Positions 1-12,036 of a stretch of DNA of 64,000 nucleotides are shown here, piece after piece; within the stretch, counting starts at the first letter, position 1; every line of letters starts with the position of its first letter. Source of the DNA: Ulva prolifera (lineage: Eukaryota; Chlorophyta; Ulvophyceae; Ulvales; Ulvaceae). The stretch is from NCBI GenBank assembly GCA_023078555.1, contig CM041199.1, positions 1,426,001 through 1,490,000 on the forward strand, written 5' to 3'. A program made the position numbers and the translations under genes. The notes below the pieces were generated by a model that was given only the letters and a program-made list of their open reading frames with translations, did no database searches and was not told the origin of the DNA.

Positions 1-150
1 CTCCAGCCCATCCTTCCAGCACAGTCTGGCGCATGCATGAGGCTGCACATCGCCATGAATGCACCGAGGTCCAGCAACACCGCACACGGAGGGACGCATC
101 CACCGAATCCACCGTGTCCGTGTGCGCAGAAGCATGCACCTCACACACCA

Positions 151-238
151 GCACACGCGTACATACATACGCACATGCGCACAGCACACGCGTACATACA
201 TACGCACATGCGCACAGCACACGCGTACATACATACGC
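151..238. repeat. 33-bp minisatellite, about 2.7 units
   Basis: A 33-bp unit beginning GCACACGCGTACATACATAC starts at 151, 184 and 217. The third unit is cut at 238 by the LINE insertion. Each unit contains the TACATACATAC stretch that this LINE family uses as a target. Confidence 0.85.
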
Positions 239-1425
239 CGTGCAGCCACCCTTTGGTTGAGCACCCTGCCGCTCTCCCAGGCGCTGCGCATGACTGACAT
301 TGAGTTCATGCTGTGCATCAGGTATCTCCTGGGCATGTCCCCAGCCCCTCCCAATGCGGTCGGCTCGCGCTGCGAATGTGGCACTCTCATACAGCCGCAT
401 GATCTCGACCACGCGATGAATTGCACGCACAATGCGGGGACCTGGACTTCGCGCCACAATATCGTTGAAAAACAATGGCGCGAGATCGGGTCCCACGCGT
501 GTGTGGCATCCACCCGCATCCCGCGCACAGCGCCGTTCGTCCGCGCGCGGCTCGCGGCCGCATCGAGGCAGATCCATGCTAGCCCGTTGGGCTCGCCCCC
601 CCCTGCTCCGCCCCAGCCCGCCACCCAGGTCGCGGGCCCTTCGCGTGGGGCAGCCTTGCCCGCGGCGCCGATGCCTGCAGCCCCGCCGCCGCCGCCAACC
701 GCGCGCGCGGACGAGGCGCCGGCACCTACGCCTGCTCCGGCCGCCGACGCCAATGCTGGACACAGCGCCCAGATGGGGTGCCACACGCCGAACGCAGCGC
801 GGGCTGCGGCCCTGGCGGCGGCGGCGGCGGCGCCGGGTGGTCAGGATCCGGCGGGGCCTGGGGAGCAGGCCGCTGCCGCGCAGGCAACGGCGCTGGATCA
901 GGTGTTCAGGGCAGTGGCCCACGAGAAACTGGGGGACATCATGTTTATGCCGCCGGGTGACCCTTTGTGCATAGGAGATGTGTCGGTTGTGAACCCCTGT
1001 GCCGGTTCCTATTGCGGCCGTGCGGCCCGCGAGGACGGGGGTGCTGCGGAGACGCGGGACGTGCAGAAACGCACTGCTTATCGTTTGTACGACCCTGATG
1101 CGTATAGTTTTGTGCCGTTGTCGCATGAGACGCATGGTCGATTGGGACGGCCTGCCATGAATCACTTGAATCGGCTGGCGGAGGTTGCGTCTCGGTGTGG
1201 CAAGGTGAACCGTGCTTTGTTTGTGACGAATGCTCTGCGCCGGTTGAGTGTGGCGTTGTGCAAGGGGAATGCTCTTGTGCTCCGTGCGGGGCTTCGATCT
1301 TTGGCTGGCATCACCGGCCGAGCTGTGGTACGTGCTCGTGCCCGGCCTAGTGCCATGACTGCGTGAGTGGATTTGCGTGTGTATTCCTGGCAACGGCTCG
1401 CTTCCCGGCCTCTGTCCTTTGTAAC
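239..1425 (+). mobile_element. 5'-truncated non-LTR retrotransposon (LINE), 3' end with ORF2 C-terminus
   Basis: The open frame through this copy (to the stop at 1366) encodes the C-terminal part of a LINE polyprotein. It starts downstream of any reverse transcriptase core. A zinc-knuckle-like motif (CxC, then HDLDHAMNC) lies near 380-425. A Pro/Ala-rich linker follows, then a conserved C-terminal block (HGRLGRPAMNHLNRLAEV...) at about 1130-1365. The non-coding tail ends CTTTGTAAC at 1425. The 9-bp TACATACGC occurs at 230-238 and 1426-1434 as a target-site duplication. Six other fragments of the family are in this window, and the copy at 44301-45247 is nearly the same protein in the shared part. 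The frame is intact but cannot be autonomous without the RT domain. Assignment to a LINE clade is not possible from this part alone. Confidence 0.8.
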
Positions 1426-1434
1426 TACATACGC

Positions 1435-2614
1435 ACACCAGGCTCAGACCTGTGGCAGGCATCGGCCTGCCGCTGCATGCACGCCCAGGCACCCCGCACA
1501 GCTGCGCGGCCATCGGTCAGCAGCCTCCAGGGCCATGCTCCTCTAGCACCGCTGCCTCAACAGTGGGTGTTTCACCACCCACATTGCCCCGAAGCGCATG
1601 TGTATGTACGCATGCATGAATAGTCATACCCATTCAGTGACCACTCCGAAATCCGGGACCGGACATATTCTGCCATGTCAAGCCCTGGAGGGCTGCGTAT
1701 GTGCATCTCAGTGTACCTCTTGCCCGTGTACATTGCCTCGTCAGCATGCCTACCGCCAGCTTTACTAACGACTCTCATCTTCATGCAGCAATCCTCCCCC
1801 ATTTGATATGAATTACGGCCAGCAGCGTGCAGCTGGCACGTGACCACCACAGCTACAGCCAAACGCTAACGGGACTGCATGCCCAGCAGCAGACGGCAAA
1901 TGCACCTGTAGCCACCCAGGCGGGGCCGCGGGCGATCAGGCGCCGCCAGCGCTCGCCAGGGTTGAACCGTCCCGGCCCCACAGCCGCGCAAACGCGCTGC
2001 ATAGCAACGAGAACAGCCACATCTTGTGTAGCTGCCACTCCACTAGCCCCCGGTCCAGCAGCCCTCGACACCTGCAGCAACTGACACGCACTCAGGCACT
2101 TCGCACCGAAGCGTGGGGCTTGCCGAGGTCAAGGCGTCGGGTTTAGCTGCAGCCGTGGGCATGGATGACACAACACCTGGGGTGGGACGGCGACGTGCAG
2201 GCAAGTTCACAGAGGATATGTATGCAGCGGACGCTGCAGTGCTTTTACTTCGCTGCATGTGGCAACCCAGTGACACGACCGCCGTGAGCCGTGCAAGGGT
2301 CCAGTGGCACAGCGGCCACATCACTGTGTTGCTGCGCTGCACCCTGGCACGGGGGAAGCGTAAAGTCGGTTTCGGCAGACTGAGAGCTGCTCCGACGTGC
2401 CAGCGCTGCGCCGCATCGCATAGCCGCATCGCCACCCGCAACATGCATGCCAACATCCCCGCACATGCAGCACAGCGATGCCATGGCCACACGATCACAC
2501 ATCGTCGGCGACCGCGCTGCAAGCCACACGGCATTCCGGCCTTGTGCCGGCATGAATCCGATCACCAAGCCTACGGGATCACACAACTCCAGCATCCAAG
2601 CTGCGAGCCACACG
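1435..2614. other. intergenic; no supported gene
   Basis: Open frames occur on both strands but none has family-like sequence or consistent splice sites. The part next to 2614 is probably the 3' untranslated region of the ADCK1-like gene on the minus strand. Confidence 0.4.
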
Positions 2615-5600
2615 TCATTTAGAATCCAGCACAGGGGCATAAGGCCGACCGTCAAGCCACCGCGATGAAGAGGGGGGGATGGCGCACCGGGCGGCGACGG
2701 CTGCGGCGCCGGAGGCGCGTGCGGCGCGGTCCTCGGACAGTGCGCGGCAGCACGCGCGCGCGGTGATGGAGATGGCGTTGAGGGGCCGCCCGAGCTCGGC
2801 GTCGATGGAGCGCAGGCAGTCGTTCGTCTTGAGCAGCAGCAGCAGCTCGCGCGGCACCCGCCGCAGCAGCTCCGAGATCTCGGCCTGGTACTTTCGCGCG
2901 TACCCCCGCACCTCCTCGTTGTCCTGCAGCGGCGTGGTCACGGTGTCGCCGCGCTCTCTATGGCCTCAGTGAGACCTCTCCATCGTCCCAGCACAAGTTT
3001 CGGAAAGGCTTGGGTTGATGGATACGGGCGACTCGTGATTTCCTTTGCAGGGGATTACAGGCTTGGCTCCACGAAGGTCACATTTGTCCTGCGTACGGGT
3101 ATTCAAACAAATCCGTACTGTTGCTGTGCATCGGGGGCAGTTGCAAGAATGTGTTGCGCAGTGAGACAGATCATATCGGAGCGGCATGACCTCGCCCGAG
3201 CATGCTGTAGCGGGCCGGACGATCAGGCCCCACAGGGCTGCATCGATGCACAAACGATCACATAGCAGATGCACAAACGATGTACAATCTGTTTCTGCAT
3301 CTGCTATGTGATCGCTTGCGCGGGCGGGTCGCCTCCGGAGCCAGCAACGCTCCAACCAGGACACCGCCACGGTTGCCCAGCAGCGGTGGTTCACAGTGCC
3401 CGCACGACCACATCACAGGAGCAGGCCAGCAGCGCCTCTGAATCCGCACGCGCTGCACCTGTCCATGCATGCTGGGCGAGCGCACCGCGTCGCCGCCGGC
3501 GGTGCGGAGGTTCTCGAAGGAGCGCTTCTGCAGGCGCTCCCAGGGCCGCAGGGTGAGCATGGAGGCGAAGAGGGGGTACAGGTCGCCGGCGTTCATGGCG
3601 GCGGAGTGCGTGCGGATGGCGTCGACGTCCGCGAAGATGAGCGCCCGCCACAGCGCGGCGTAGCTCAGCCGGAAGTCGTCCCCGATCTGCCTGCACACCG
3701 CGCCTGGTAGTATGTGTGTAGTGACCGTATGTAGTTACAAAGGACAGAGGCCGGGCACGGAAGCGTTTCTCGAAGTGGCCGTATGTATGAATGTATGTCG
3801 TCGCTGTCCTGGCTCCTTCAATGTAATGAGCCGTGCTGACCCACGTCGCTAGAGTCCGCCGGGAAATGTGCCACACAGCAAATGCCGCCACACAGCCGTT
3901 CTCGTTCCCACCAAGCAGCGAAGCCCTGGAGATTGGCGCACTGTGACAGCTGCGCCAAACCGCCCGGCCGCGCTCGTGATCAAGTCATAGCGCCTTTGTC
4001 AAGGACGCACCGCGTGGCGGCACACCGGCAGACGGCGGTCATCCAGGGTGGTTTGACCGGGTATGGTGGTTGTGGCATGCATGCATTCGAATGCAGTGCG
4101 TTCAGCCGCAATGCTTCACAGTGAGCTCTGATGCTCTGCCATGCCACATGACGCAAGCTCATCACAACACAAGAAGAAAGAACCCATAACAGAAACTCAA
4201 CCTTGATTAAAAAAAAAAAAAACAAAACAGCAATGCAAACAGAATCCAAAGAATCAAAATAACAATGCAATCAGTGACCAAATGGAAACCACTAGACGAA
4301 TCGTCCGCACCGGTAGAGGCCGTGGTCGAGTAGCACGAGCTGCACCGGGCCGGCGCCGCGGGCGCCACGGCGCACGAGCATGTTGGCCGCGTGTGGGTCG
4401 CAGTGCACGTCCCCAAAGTGGAAGATCATCTCGTCAAAGACGGCGGCGACAAGGGCCGCGACCGCGCGCGGCGGCGCGCCCAGCGCGCGCAGCGCGGCGG
4501 GGTCCCGCACGGAGGCGCCCTCACAGAACTCCATCGTGATGACCCGCCGCGAGGTCGCGCCGCGGTGGACCTCGGGGATGTGGACGTGCTTCCCGAAGCG
4601 CGACCTGCAGCGCCCCTCCGGGAACTGCTTGACTGACCAATGTAATCATAGTAGATGTTACAAAGGAGGGAACGGGCGTAAGCAAGCCTACCCCGATCAA
4701 CACATGGTTGGGCCCCCACACAACTTCGGCGGGTTGAATCACGGCTGTCGCTCCTGCGTACGCTGAGGATGTAGCTTCCACACCAGCGCAAGAAATCATG
4801 GCTTGGCTGAAGGGTATGTCGTCTCGTCGGGGCCCCCACATTCATACCGGGCGGCCCAATGGGGACATGCAGGCTGCATCATGCGTGGCCGTGCTGTGAC
4901 ATGACCGCTACACCCCTGCATCTTCGCCCGTCGCCGCATTGTGTGCTGACTCCGCAGCAGCACTCTCGTAGGCTGGGGGTGCGGCAGCACCGCGCTGCGG
5001 CAGCAGTGTGAAACGACTTCCATCCCACAGGCATGCGGCGGCTTCATGCGGGAGGTGTGTGTGTGCGCGTGATCATATGGCTATGGCCATAGGGGCATAG
5101 CTGAGTGTATTTGCATGTGTGAATATTATGGATCATATTTGTATGCATACAGGGTTCCAGGGCGGCACCTTGGGCTTGCAAAGTTGCGGCGGCAGCGGTC
5201 GGCGTTGTCGGCCTCCGCCGCAAAGTCGAGCTCCCGCGGCAGATTCACGTTGACCTCGTCGACGAGCCACCGGAAGTCGTACCGCGGGAACGCCCACCTG
5301 ACCGCCTCCACTAGCACCCTGCACGGCGCTCTCCTGGCATGGCTGGCACGGCATATTCCCAGGTTGCGTGGATCAATAGCACGGACTGTCATGTGTGCCA
5401 TGGTCACATGCCGATGACCCACGCCAGGTGTGTCGACACTGCCACGGTATCATATGGTTTGAGCAGTGTTGAGCGCCTCTTGATCCACGTTCTGTTGATG
5501 TATGACACGATCCGGACATGGTTGAATGGCGTACGATCTTTTGACTGGATCAGGGATGCAAGCGGGGCGGATGTGGTTGCAATCCACGAAGTTTGGGACA

Positions 5601-6746
5601 GGTGGCGATCTCGAGTGCAGGGGAGCTGCATACCACAGGTCTGAGGATCTGTGGTGTGGCGGAGGAGCGGTAAAGCGCACGTGATGGTGGCAACATCTGC
5701 AGCAGCTGTCTCTTGCAGGCCCTCATGCTGCACCTTGACCGCGACCGTGCGGCCATCATGCATCACTGCCCGGTGGACCTGGGCCAGGGAGGCGCTTGCG
5801 AAGGGCGTCTCCTCGAAGGATGCAAACATGTCGCCAGGGAGTTGGCCAAAGTCCTCCCGGAACGTCCTGCACAAGGAGTCGTAGGAGGAGGTTGGGCAGC
5901 GGTCCAGCGCGTGGTCCCGCATCTTCTTGACATACTGCGCAGGTAGCAGGTGATCCTGCACAGGGGCGGCAGGTGTGGCTGTTTGAAGACCGGCTGTGCG
6001 GTGTGATGCAGTAGATGTGGAGTTGGCTGGGTGCACAGCTTGGCTAGTGGTGTCTGAGGGGACATGCATCAAGCCTGGCACATTTCAAAGCGCATAAACG
6101 CGCAGGGCGGACCCAGAGATTTCGTGACGTTCGCTGGCGTTGCCTGCAGCTGCACTGCGCGAGAATCCTCTACGTGTGGACGTTCGGGCTGAGGCGCAAG
6201 TCAGATTGTGCATGTTCTTGTGGACACGAGGGCGTGGCTGTGGAAAAAATACCACTGAAAACCGGTCAAGCAGCATACCAATTGACCGATGTGTTGGGCG
6301 AACTTGATGTAAACGCCGCTGTTTGCGAAGCATAGATTCAAAAGCATCTGGGCGCCTCGTTCGTGACACTCTTGCATCTCCTCTTTGCGTGCGGCCTCAT
6401 CCTTTATTCGTGAGACAGCCGTATAGTCTGGAGAAGCGTAAGTTCAGGTACGGACGAGTATCTGCTTCTCCTGAGGGCGCGATGCCGAAGACGGAACTTC
6501 GCCGGAGCGCAGTGCCGAGGAGCATGTGGCACGACCTTCCTGAGACGATAGCACCGCAGGCGATTCAAGAGTCGTACCAGAAACCATAGTGATCACTGCT
6601 GATATATCTCGTGTTGCTCTCACGGCCATCAGGCCTGTCCTTTGTGCTGAAGCGACTGGGGACTCCCCATACGCAAGACTGGTACCCACCCATGCTGCTG
6701 CTGCAGTCCCGATCACCGCCGATGTCTTATATAGTATACTAGTCAT
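2615..6746 (-). CDS. ADCK1: ADCK1-type ABC1/UbiB atypical kinase, 7 exons
   Basis: This is an ABC1 (UbiB) family atypical kinase-like protein of the ADCK1 branch, whose animal member sits in mitochondria. Proposed exons (- strand): 6746-6578, 6427-6279, 5955-5681, 5318-5169, 4604-4311, 3690-3459, 2923-2615. All junctions are GT-AG and in frame, giving 525 residues, close to the usual ADCK1 length of about 530. Recognisable parts in order: a hydrophobic N-terminus; the KxGQ region, read here as IKFAQHIGQL; the Ala-rich nucleotide loop FASASLAQVHRA; the VAIK-type lysine in VAVKVQH; the catalytic-loop equivalent HCDPHAANMLV; the metal-binding DHG in LLDHGLY; and the family C-terminal segment RVPRELLLLLKTNDCLRSID. 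The first four introns and exon 5 are secure; the exon 6/7 junction is less certain because other donors exist near 3485. The KxGQ glycine is alanine. Intron 5 holds a 45-bp LINE insertion. Confidence 0.9.
3734..3778 (-). mobile_element. 45-bp LINE 3'-end insertion in an ADCK1 intron
   Basis: About 25 bases of the family 3' end (reverse complement, gttacaaaggacagaggccg) plus about 20 unmatched bases are flanked by 9-bp repeats CCGTATGTA at 3725-3733 and 3779-3787. It is an extremely 5'-truncated insertion. Confidence 0.75.
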
Positions 6747-7727
6747 TCTTCAATTTTCCAGCTCACAGAATCGCGCAACTACGTGTGTATTTGATGTTTC
6801 ACATCTTCCATCATGTGCCAGGCGCAGCGTTGCGAGTACTCCGGCTGAACTACAAATCATGTGCACTGACGTGCGATTCAGGAGCTTGAGGTACCGTCAT
6901 ACGCACGGGCGCATATCATGGCCACCATGCTGGGCTGGACGTCGGGCGCAGTGATCGGTTCAGCAACAACGTCGAGTGTCAGGGCATCGCACTTGCAGCC
7001 ATGGAAGCATGCAGCACAAATCACCCGGCACGGCGTGCACTGTAGACAGCCTGCCACGATTGCATCGTCACTGTATACAGAGTTTTTGCCACGTTCGAAT
7101 AATACAGGAGAGATGTTGATGCTAGTGTGGTTCACAACATATGAAATGTGTCTGGTCTAGCAGCATCAACCTGCAATGATCAATGATGACATGACACACG
7201 AGCAGCGATTGCTGCGCATGGCTACAGCTGCATCGGCTTCCAACCAGCTGCATCTGGACCGCTGATGAATCGCTCACGACTTCACAGCCATGCATGAGTG
7301 CACCCCGTGGCCATCGCACAATGCCGCAATGCACACTTGTGGATGGAGCATGCTAGAACAGCTGTTCTGTGTTGCGCCAATGCATGTCTGTTCAATGCCA
7401 GCTTGAAGCTCACAATCAAAGTTTCATGCGGCAGCTGCCACACAGATGGCATGCGGTGTGCACAGCCAAGATGCTCCCTCGACGACTTGCCGGCAGGCGC
7501 GGATGGTTGTACGGATCATTGGCCTCGGAGGTGTTGGCAGCAGTATCTGTGACATATCGGGCAACATGGCGAGTCAGTGATTGTGTGAGTCTGTCGGCAG
7601 AAATTCTGCTTCAGGTCCCACCCCGAGTATTCCTCACTGCCTTACACAATGGACACCTCGCCCAAGCTATGTTCATGTCTCGTCAAGTAAAAAATGCATA
7701 CAACGCTTGGTGGTCAGCGTTGAGCTG
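6747..7727. other. intergenic; upstream of the ADCK1-like gene
   Basis: I see no supported exon. The region lies between the start of the ADCK1-like gene and the end of the rubredoxin gene, both on the minus strand, so it should contain the ADCK1 promoter. A plus-strand frame of 160 codons ending at 7851 overlaps the rubredoxin 3' exon and has no family character. Confidence 0.35.
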
Positions 7728-8366
7728 CTACCACTCGCGAGCTCTCATGCGCGCAACCATTGACTTGTTGTCGTTGCGTGGCTTCTTGCCTGCGTTTCCC
7801 TTGTATGCCTTAAAGCGCTTCTTGGCTGAGGAGCACACCGGGCACTTGTAGCCATTTGGCTGCTCACTGAAGGGCATGCGGCCATCGTAGATGTAGCTGC
7901 ACAGTATCACTGGTGTCAGCTGCATGTAAAATGCTCACATAGACGTCTGACGGTGTCATGGATCGCCATATTATCATGCATACATGTCTGGCCTGGTTGC
8001 AGAGGTAGCTATGTTAGGCCACAGTGACCGGGAGGTCCATGCCTTGGCACCAGCCAATACGAAAAAACATAGATCAATGCGATGGAAATGATATGCGCCT
8101 CAGGTTGCTTTAGATGGGGCAGTGCTGTACCCACAGTCAACGCAGATGTAAGGCTTGGAGTCATCAATGGCAGCACCACCACCGCCGAATAGGCCACCCA
8201 GGAAGGCTACTTTCACCTCGCGAGTCTCAGCAGCAAGCACTGTGCGAGCTGGGAGCACCTGCAACAGGGACCCACGGATCATCGACGACGATGCTGCTGC
8301 TCTCGCCGGCACTGCGAACACCGGCAGCCAGACAACGGGACGTGTACCGAAATATTGACCACTCAT
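7728..8366 (-). CDS. rubredoxin-like protein, probably plastid-targeted, 2 exons
   Basis: This is a small one-iron electron-carrier fold of the plant rubredoxin-like family. Exons 8366-8131 and 7896-7728 join in frame (GG|gtacag ... gtgcag|C) and give 134 residues. The four iron-binding cysteines are in CVDCG, at the end of exon 1, and CPVC, in exon 2. The intron falls exactly inside the first CxxCG knuckle. The core reads YICVDCGYIYDGRMPF, then YKCPVCSSAKKRFKAY, which is the usual plant pattern. About 70 residues rich in Ala, Arg and Ser precede the core and look like a plastid transit peptide. The basic C-terminus has no membrane segment, unlike membrane-anchored rubredoxins such as RBD1. 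The exact start is uncertain because an acceptor-like site (gttcgcag) lies within the N-terminus, so an upstream exon is possible. Confidence 0.85.
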
Positions 8367-9173
8367 CTACGGGCCCCAGGCGGCTGGTTTTGGGGTCTGT
8401 GTTGCGATCGGCCGGCTTGCTGCTAGGTCATGTGAGGCAGCAGTGCTGCCATGAGTCGGTGAGCTAGCTGGCACAAATCATCCACCGTTTATGGACATCA
8501 GGCGTACAGAACTTTCCACGAGCTACCCAAACGCCAGCAGGTAGATACGAAGTAAATGTTTCGGCTGCATTGTCTGTTTATGCGCGCAAGTCCTGTCCAC
8601 GGTCAGATGTCGCGAACGCATTTATGGATCAGCGAAGAGCCGAGGCGGGCACATACACACGACCCCTCCCCACCTCACGCCACCATTGTTGGCTGTTTGC
8701 AACATTTAAATCAAGGAAGAATACCTTTCCAACGAACGCTTTACGCGCAGGCTGCCTGATGGCAACGGCCGGCCCGGCAACACGCCCCACGCTCGCCTGC
8801 ATTCTGCCTATCTGAGGTTGTTACTGCTACAAGCTGAAATAATTTGATACGCTCTGTCGTAATGACATGGCACGTATAAATCGTAGAATGCTGGACACCG
8901 CTGTGCACTGTGAGGAGTGTACCAGCTGTGGCGGTTCAGCTGCGGTGAACCGCGAAGGGCGTGACTACAAGTGGAGAATGGCTCCGCACGTGTGCATCGG
9001 ATGGCTGAACGCACTCAAGCTGTCCATTTTGTGCACAACGATCTTTCGAAACGCCTCTACACACTGAGAATTTGCACATTGTCGTATGTCGATGAGCTGG
9101 CCCCGACAAGTGTACTTCTGGGATGCGCAGCAGTTCTTTCGGCATGCTTCCGTGTAATCTGTAGCGGCAATCC
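8367..9173. other. intergenic, between divergent genes
   Basis: No coding region is supported. The stretch separates the minus-strand rubredoxin gene from the plus-strand acidic protein, so it may serve as a shared promoter region. Confidence 0.35.
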
Positions 9174-12036
9174 GTGGGCACCATGCCACCCACGTCGACA
9201 GGGACAGCATGTATGCATACCATATGTGACCTGCGTTGTCTCCCACGTCGGGCGCCGAGGGCCCGTGGTGCACGTCCGTTTTGTGCCTCTGGAAATTGCC
9301 GCACGGTTGCGGCAGCAGCTGCACGCGATCCCTATGGCTCAGGCTACGACGCGTATAATGATTATGAAGACAGCTATAGTAGGGAAGCAATCATGCCTGC
9401 GGCTGAAGATCCCATGAAAATCCTGCTTGAGGAATTTGACCTCGAAGTTGACACTTTGTTTGAGAAGCAGTCGCCAGCACAGACGGATTATCAATCCTGG
9501 GAGTCCACCCCGCTTGGACAGGACTCGATCGGCATGAATGAAGCCTGGATGACGTGAGCTCCAAGCCGTGGTTGCCTTTGCTGGGAAGGTGTGCAGAGGT
9601 GTAACAGGGCACCACCATGTATTTGCAGGGAGGAGTATGAAGAGGAGAGCGTGCTCCTCGAAGCCGAAGATGACGAGTACGATGTTGATGAGCTGCACAG
9701 CGCACAGACGGACTTTGCGCTTGAGGGCAGGCAGATGCATCAGATGGAACAGGTCTACGTGTGCATCTGCCTCCTCCTGTTCCCTTGTACCTCGTCGTCC
9801 CTTCCGACATCATCACATCACTGGCGCATGTCAGCTCTGCCAAATGAGACAATGCTATCAGCCACGAGCCAATGCTATGCGTTGCAATGTATCAATACAT
9901 TCTGTGTGTTGCGTTTGCCACCTCGAGGCATGGCGCTGGTCACCACACGTTCAAAGGCTGTCTAGCAACTATCGTTTGGCACCCATTGCAAAGCGACAGC
10001 ACAGGAACAGCACATTCAAGCAAAGATTGCATGCCAGTCATCAACTCCTCTGGCGGCAGTTTGGGTCATGGTGGCAACGAGGCACAAGTGATCACAAAGC
10101 ATACTGCTGCAAACCAACAGCCACAACAAGCCGCCTGCATGGGCTAGCAGTCACCACCTCGCAATGCTGCACCACACCCTCACAGATCACATCAGCCCGG
10201 CTACCAACGTCTCTATCAACATTGTACGCCCGAGCCAGGCCTGCTGTATGGGCACAGCTATGCTTATTGCCAGACTCGCGCCTTGCAGCAGGTGCGGTCG
10301 AGGTGCCCCCCTGCTGACCACAGCTGCAGCCGTGGGCCCGATGCGGAAGAGATTCTTCTGCTGTGTTTGTCTGTGCCCGTGCACTCGTTCGTCACTTCAA
10401 GCAGAGGGCACAGCTACTCCACCACGCCCACGCCCACGCTCACGCTGGCAGCAAGCGCAATCAACGCAGCGCCCGCACCGGATGCGCCGCCAGGAGCCGT
10501 CCACCGTTGCAGGCAGTCATGGAGCACGCGCCTGCGCACATGGGGCTACACACGTGCGACATCACACAGCCATGGCCACAGGTGCATGCAGGAGAAAGCG
10601 TTTGAGATCCACCACGAACAGATGGCGCGCTCCGTGAACCCCTACGCCACGACGCTCTTCTACGCGAACGTCCTCGAGGACATGTCGAAGATCGACGAGG
10701 CCGGGGAGACGTCGGAGATCCCGGCGTGGATCCGCGCGCTGTACGTCATGGAGCGCAACTTCGACGGCTGGAACGAGGTGCTGCGCGAGAAGCTACTCGC
10801 GAGCCAGGTCGCGCTCTCGAAGAACTACAAGACGCAGAAGCTCGCGGAGTACCGCGAGTCCGTGTCAGACCTGAATGTGCCCCCCCCCCCCCCCCCCCCC
10901 ACAACCCTGTGTGGCGTGTGTGTTGTCTTGTTTTCCTTGAGTTCGGCGGTTGTTCTGTCCTCGGCATGTTGGCGTCGCCCGTGCCTGATGCTGTCATGGA
11001 GGATCGGGCGTGGGAGGATGGTCTGTACCTGAGTGATGAGCGTGCATCACGCGCCGCGCCTGTATGCTGGGCGCTTTGCGGGTGCTGCCGCTGCAGTGTT
11101 GCCCATGTGGGCCGATATATACTGCTGGTGGGCCAATCGAGCCAGAGGACCTCCCATCCCTGCCCACCTCCCAACATGCGATCTGTTGCCTGCTGCGATC
11201 TTTTGCCTGCTGCCCAGAGCCGTGGCCAGTCCTGTTCAACGACATGTGGCCACATCCTGCCCACCTCGCTGGCCGCGCCTTGCATCCCCGGCATCGGAGC
11301 GTGAGTCTCAGCATGCATGCACGTGCGTGTGGAGCGTGCCCTAGGGCAGGCCGCCCAGTCTCCCTCCACCATGAGCTCCGTGCCAATGCATGCAACATGA
11401 ACCAGGACCCAGTGCTTGCTGCCAATGCGTGTCGATCCGGGTGTCGCAGGGCCTGCTGTTCTGGACCCCCCCGTGCTCTGCTGCCGCGGCGAGGCCCGTC
11501 CGGGCGGGCAATGTGTGGTCATGCATACACGCACGCATGCGAAGCAGTGCCTCGTAGTTTTGATCTGGTGCTCTGCCATGCAATGGGCCGAGTCCTTGTA
11601 ATCTGCCATTCCATGGTCATGCATAGGTGTGCACATGTGGTCCCGTGTATCTGGAGTTGTCAATGTCGTCTTCAGGGTACGAATGAGTAAACCCAGGTAT
11701 GCTGCACTGCGCGGCGCATGTGTGCAGGGCGACTTTGACTACTCGCAGCTGACGTTTGCGACGGCGGCGGCGGCCGAGGAGGAGGCGGCGGGGGCGGAGG
11801 AGGACATCTCCGGCACCGGCGACCGCCTCGAGCCGCTGCTCGACGTGCTGCCCGGCGTCAGCGGCAGCGACGCGGCGCAGGCGGCGCAGTACGCGGAGGA
11901 GCTCATGCTGCCGGGTGGCTTTGGGGGCGGCGCGGCCGGGAGCGACTCGGACGAGGAGCGCGGCGCCGGCAGCGACAGCGGCGTGAGCCTGGACGAGTAT
12001 GACGACGACGGCGAGGAGGAGGAGCTGGACTTCTAG
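9174..12036 (+). CDS. unrecognised acidic protein, 4 exons, possibly plastid-targeted
   Basis: Exons 9174-9553, 9629-9752, 10592-10876 and 11728-12036 join in frame at GT-AG sites and end at TAG, giving about 365 residues. I do not recognise the family. The N-terminal ~50 residues are rich in Arg and Ala and end in a TVAAAAARD-like cleavage region, suggestive of a plastid transit peptide. Exon 2 is strongly acidic (EEYEEESVLLEAEDDEYDVDE). Exon 3 is the most globular part (NPYATTLFYANVLEDM, IPAWIRALYVMERNFDGW). Exon 4 is Ala/Gly-rich and closes with an acidic tail (DEYDDDGEEEELDF). Intron 3 starts gtg followed by 21 C, and its donor could also be placed a few codons earlier. The first exon's start is a choice among in-frame Met codons. 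An acidic plastid protein such as a nucleoid accessory factor is one possibility, but that is only a guess. Confidence 0.65.
10880..10900. repeat. C21 homopolymer just inside an intron
   Basis: A run of 21 C starts three bases after the proposed donor GT of the preceding gene's third intron. Confidence 0.9.

Noticed and set aside
151-238. Short direct repeats that might suggest a CRISPR array
   Set aside because: Units are adjacent with no spacers and the DNA is eukaryotic; it is a minisatellite.
432-974. Arg-rich and Gly-rich frames over the first LINE copy
   Set aside because: Frame shadows of the LINE protein linker.
2113-2622. 169-codon plus-strand frame overlapping the ADCK1 stop
   Set aside because: It overlaps the real minus-strand 3' end and reads as Cys/His/Arg-rich random sequence.
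4655-4675. gttacaaaggag as another LINE 3' end
   Set aside because: Only about 11 bases match and there is no target duplication or TACAT junction.
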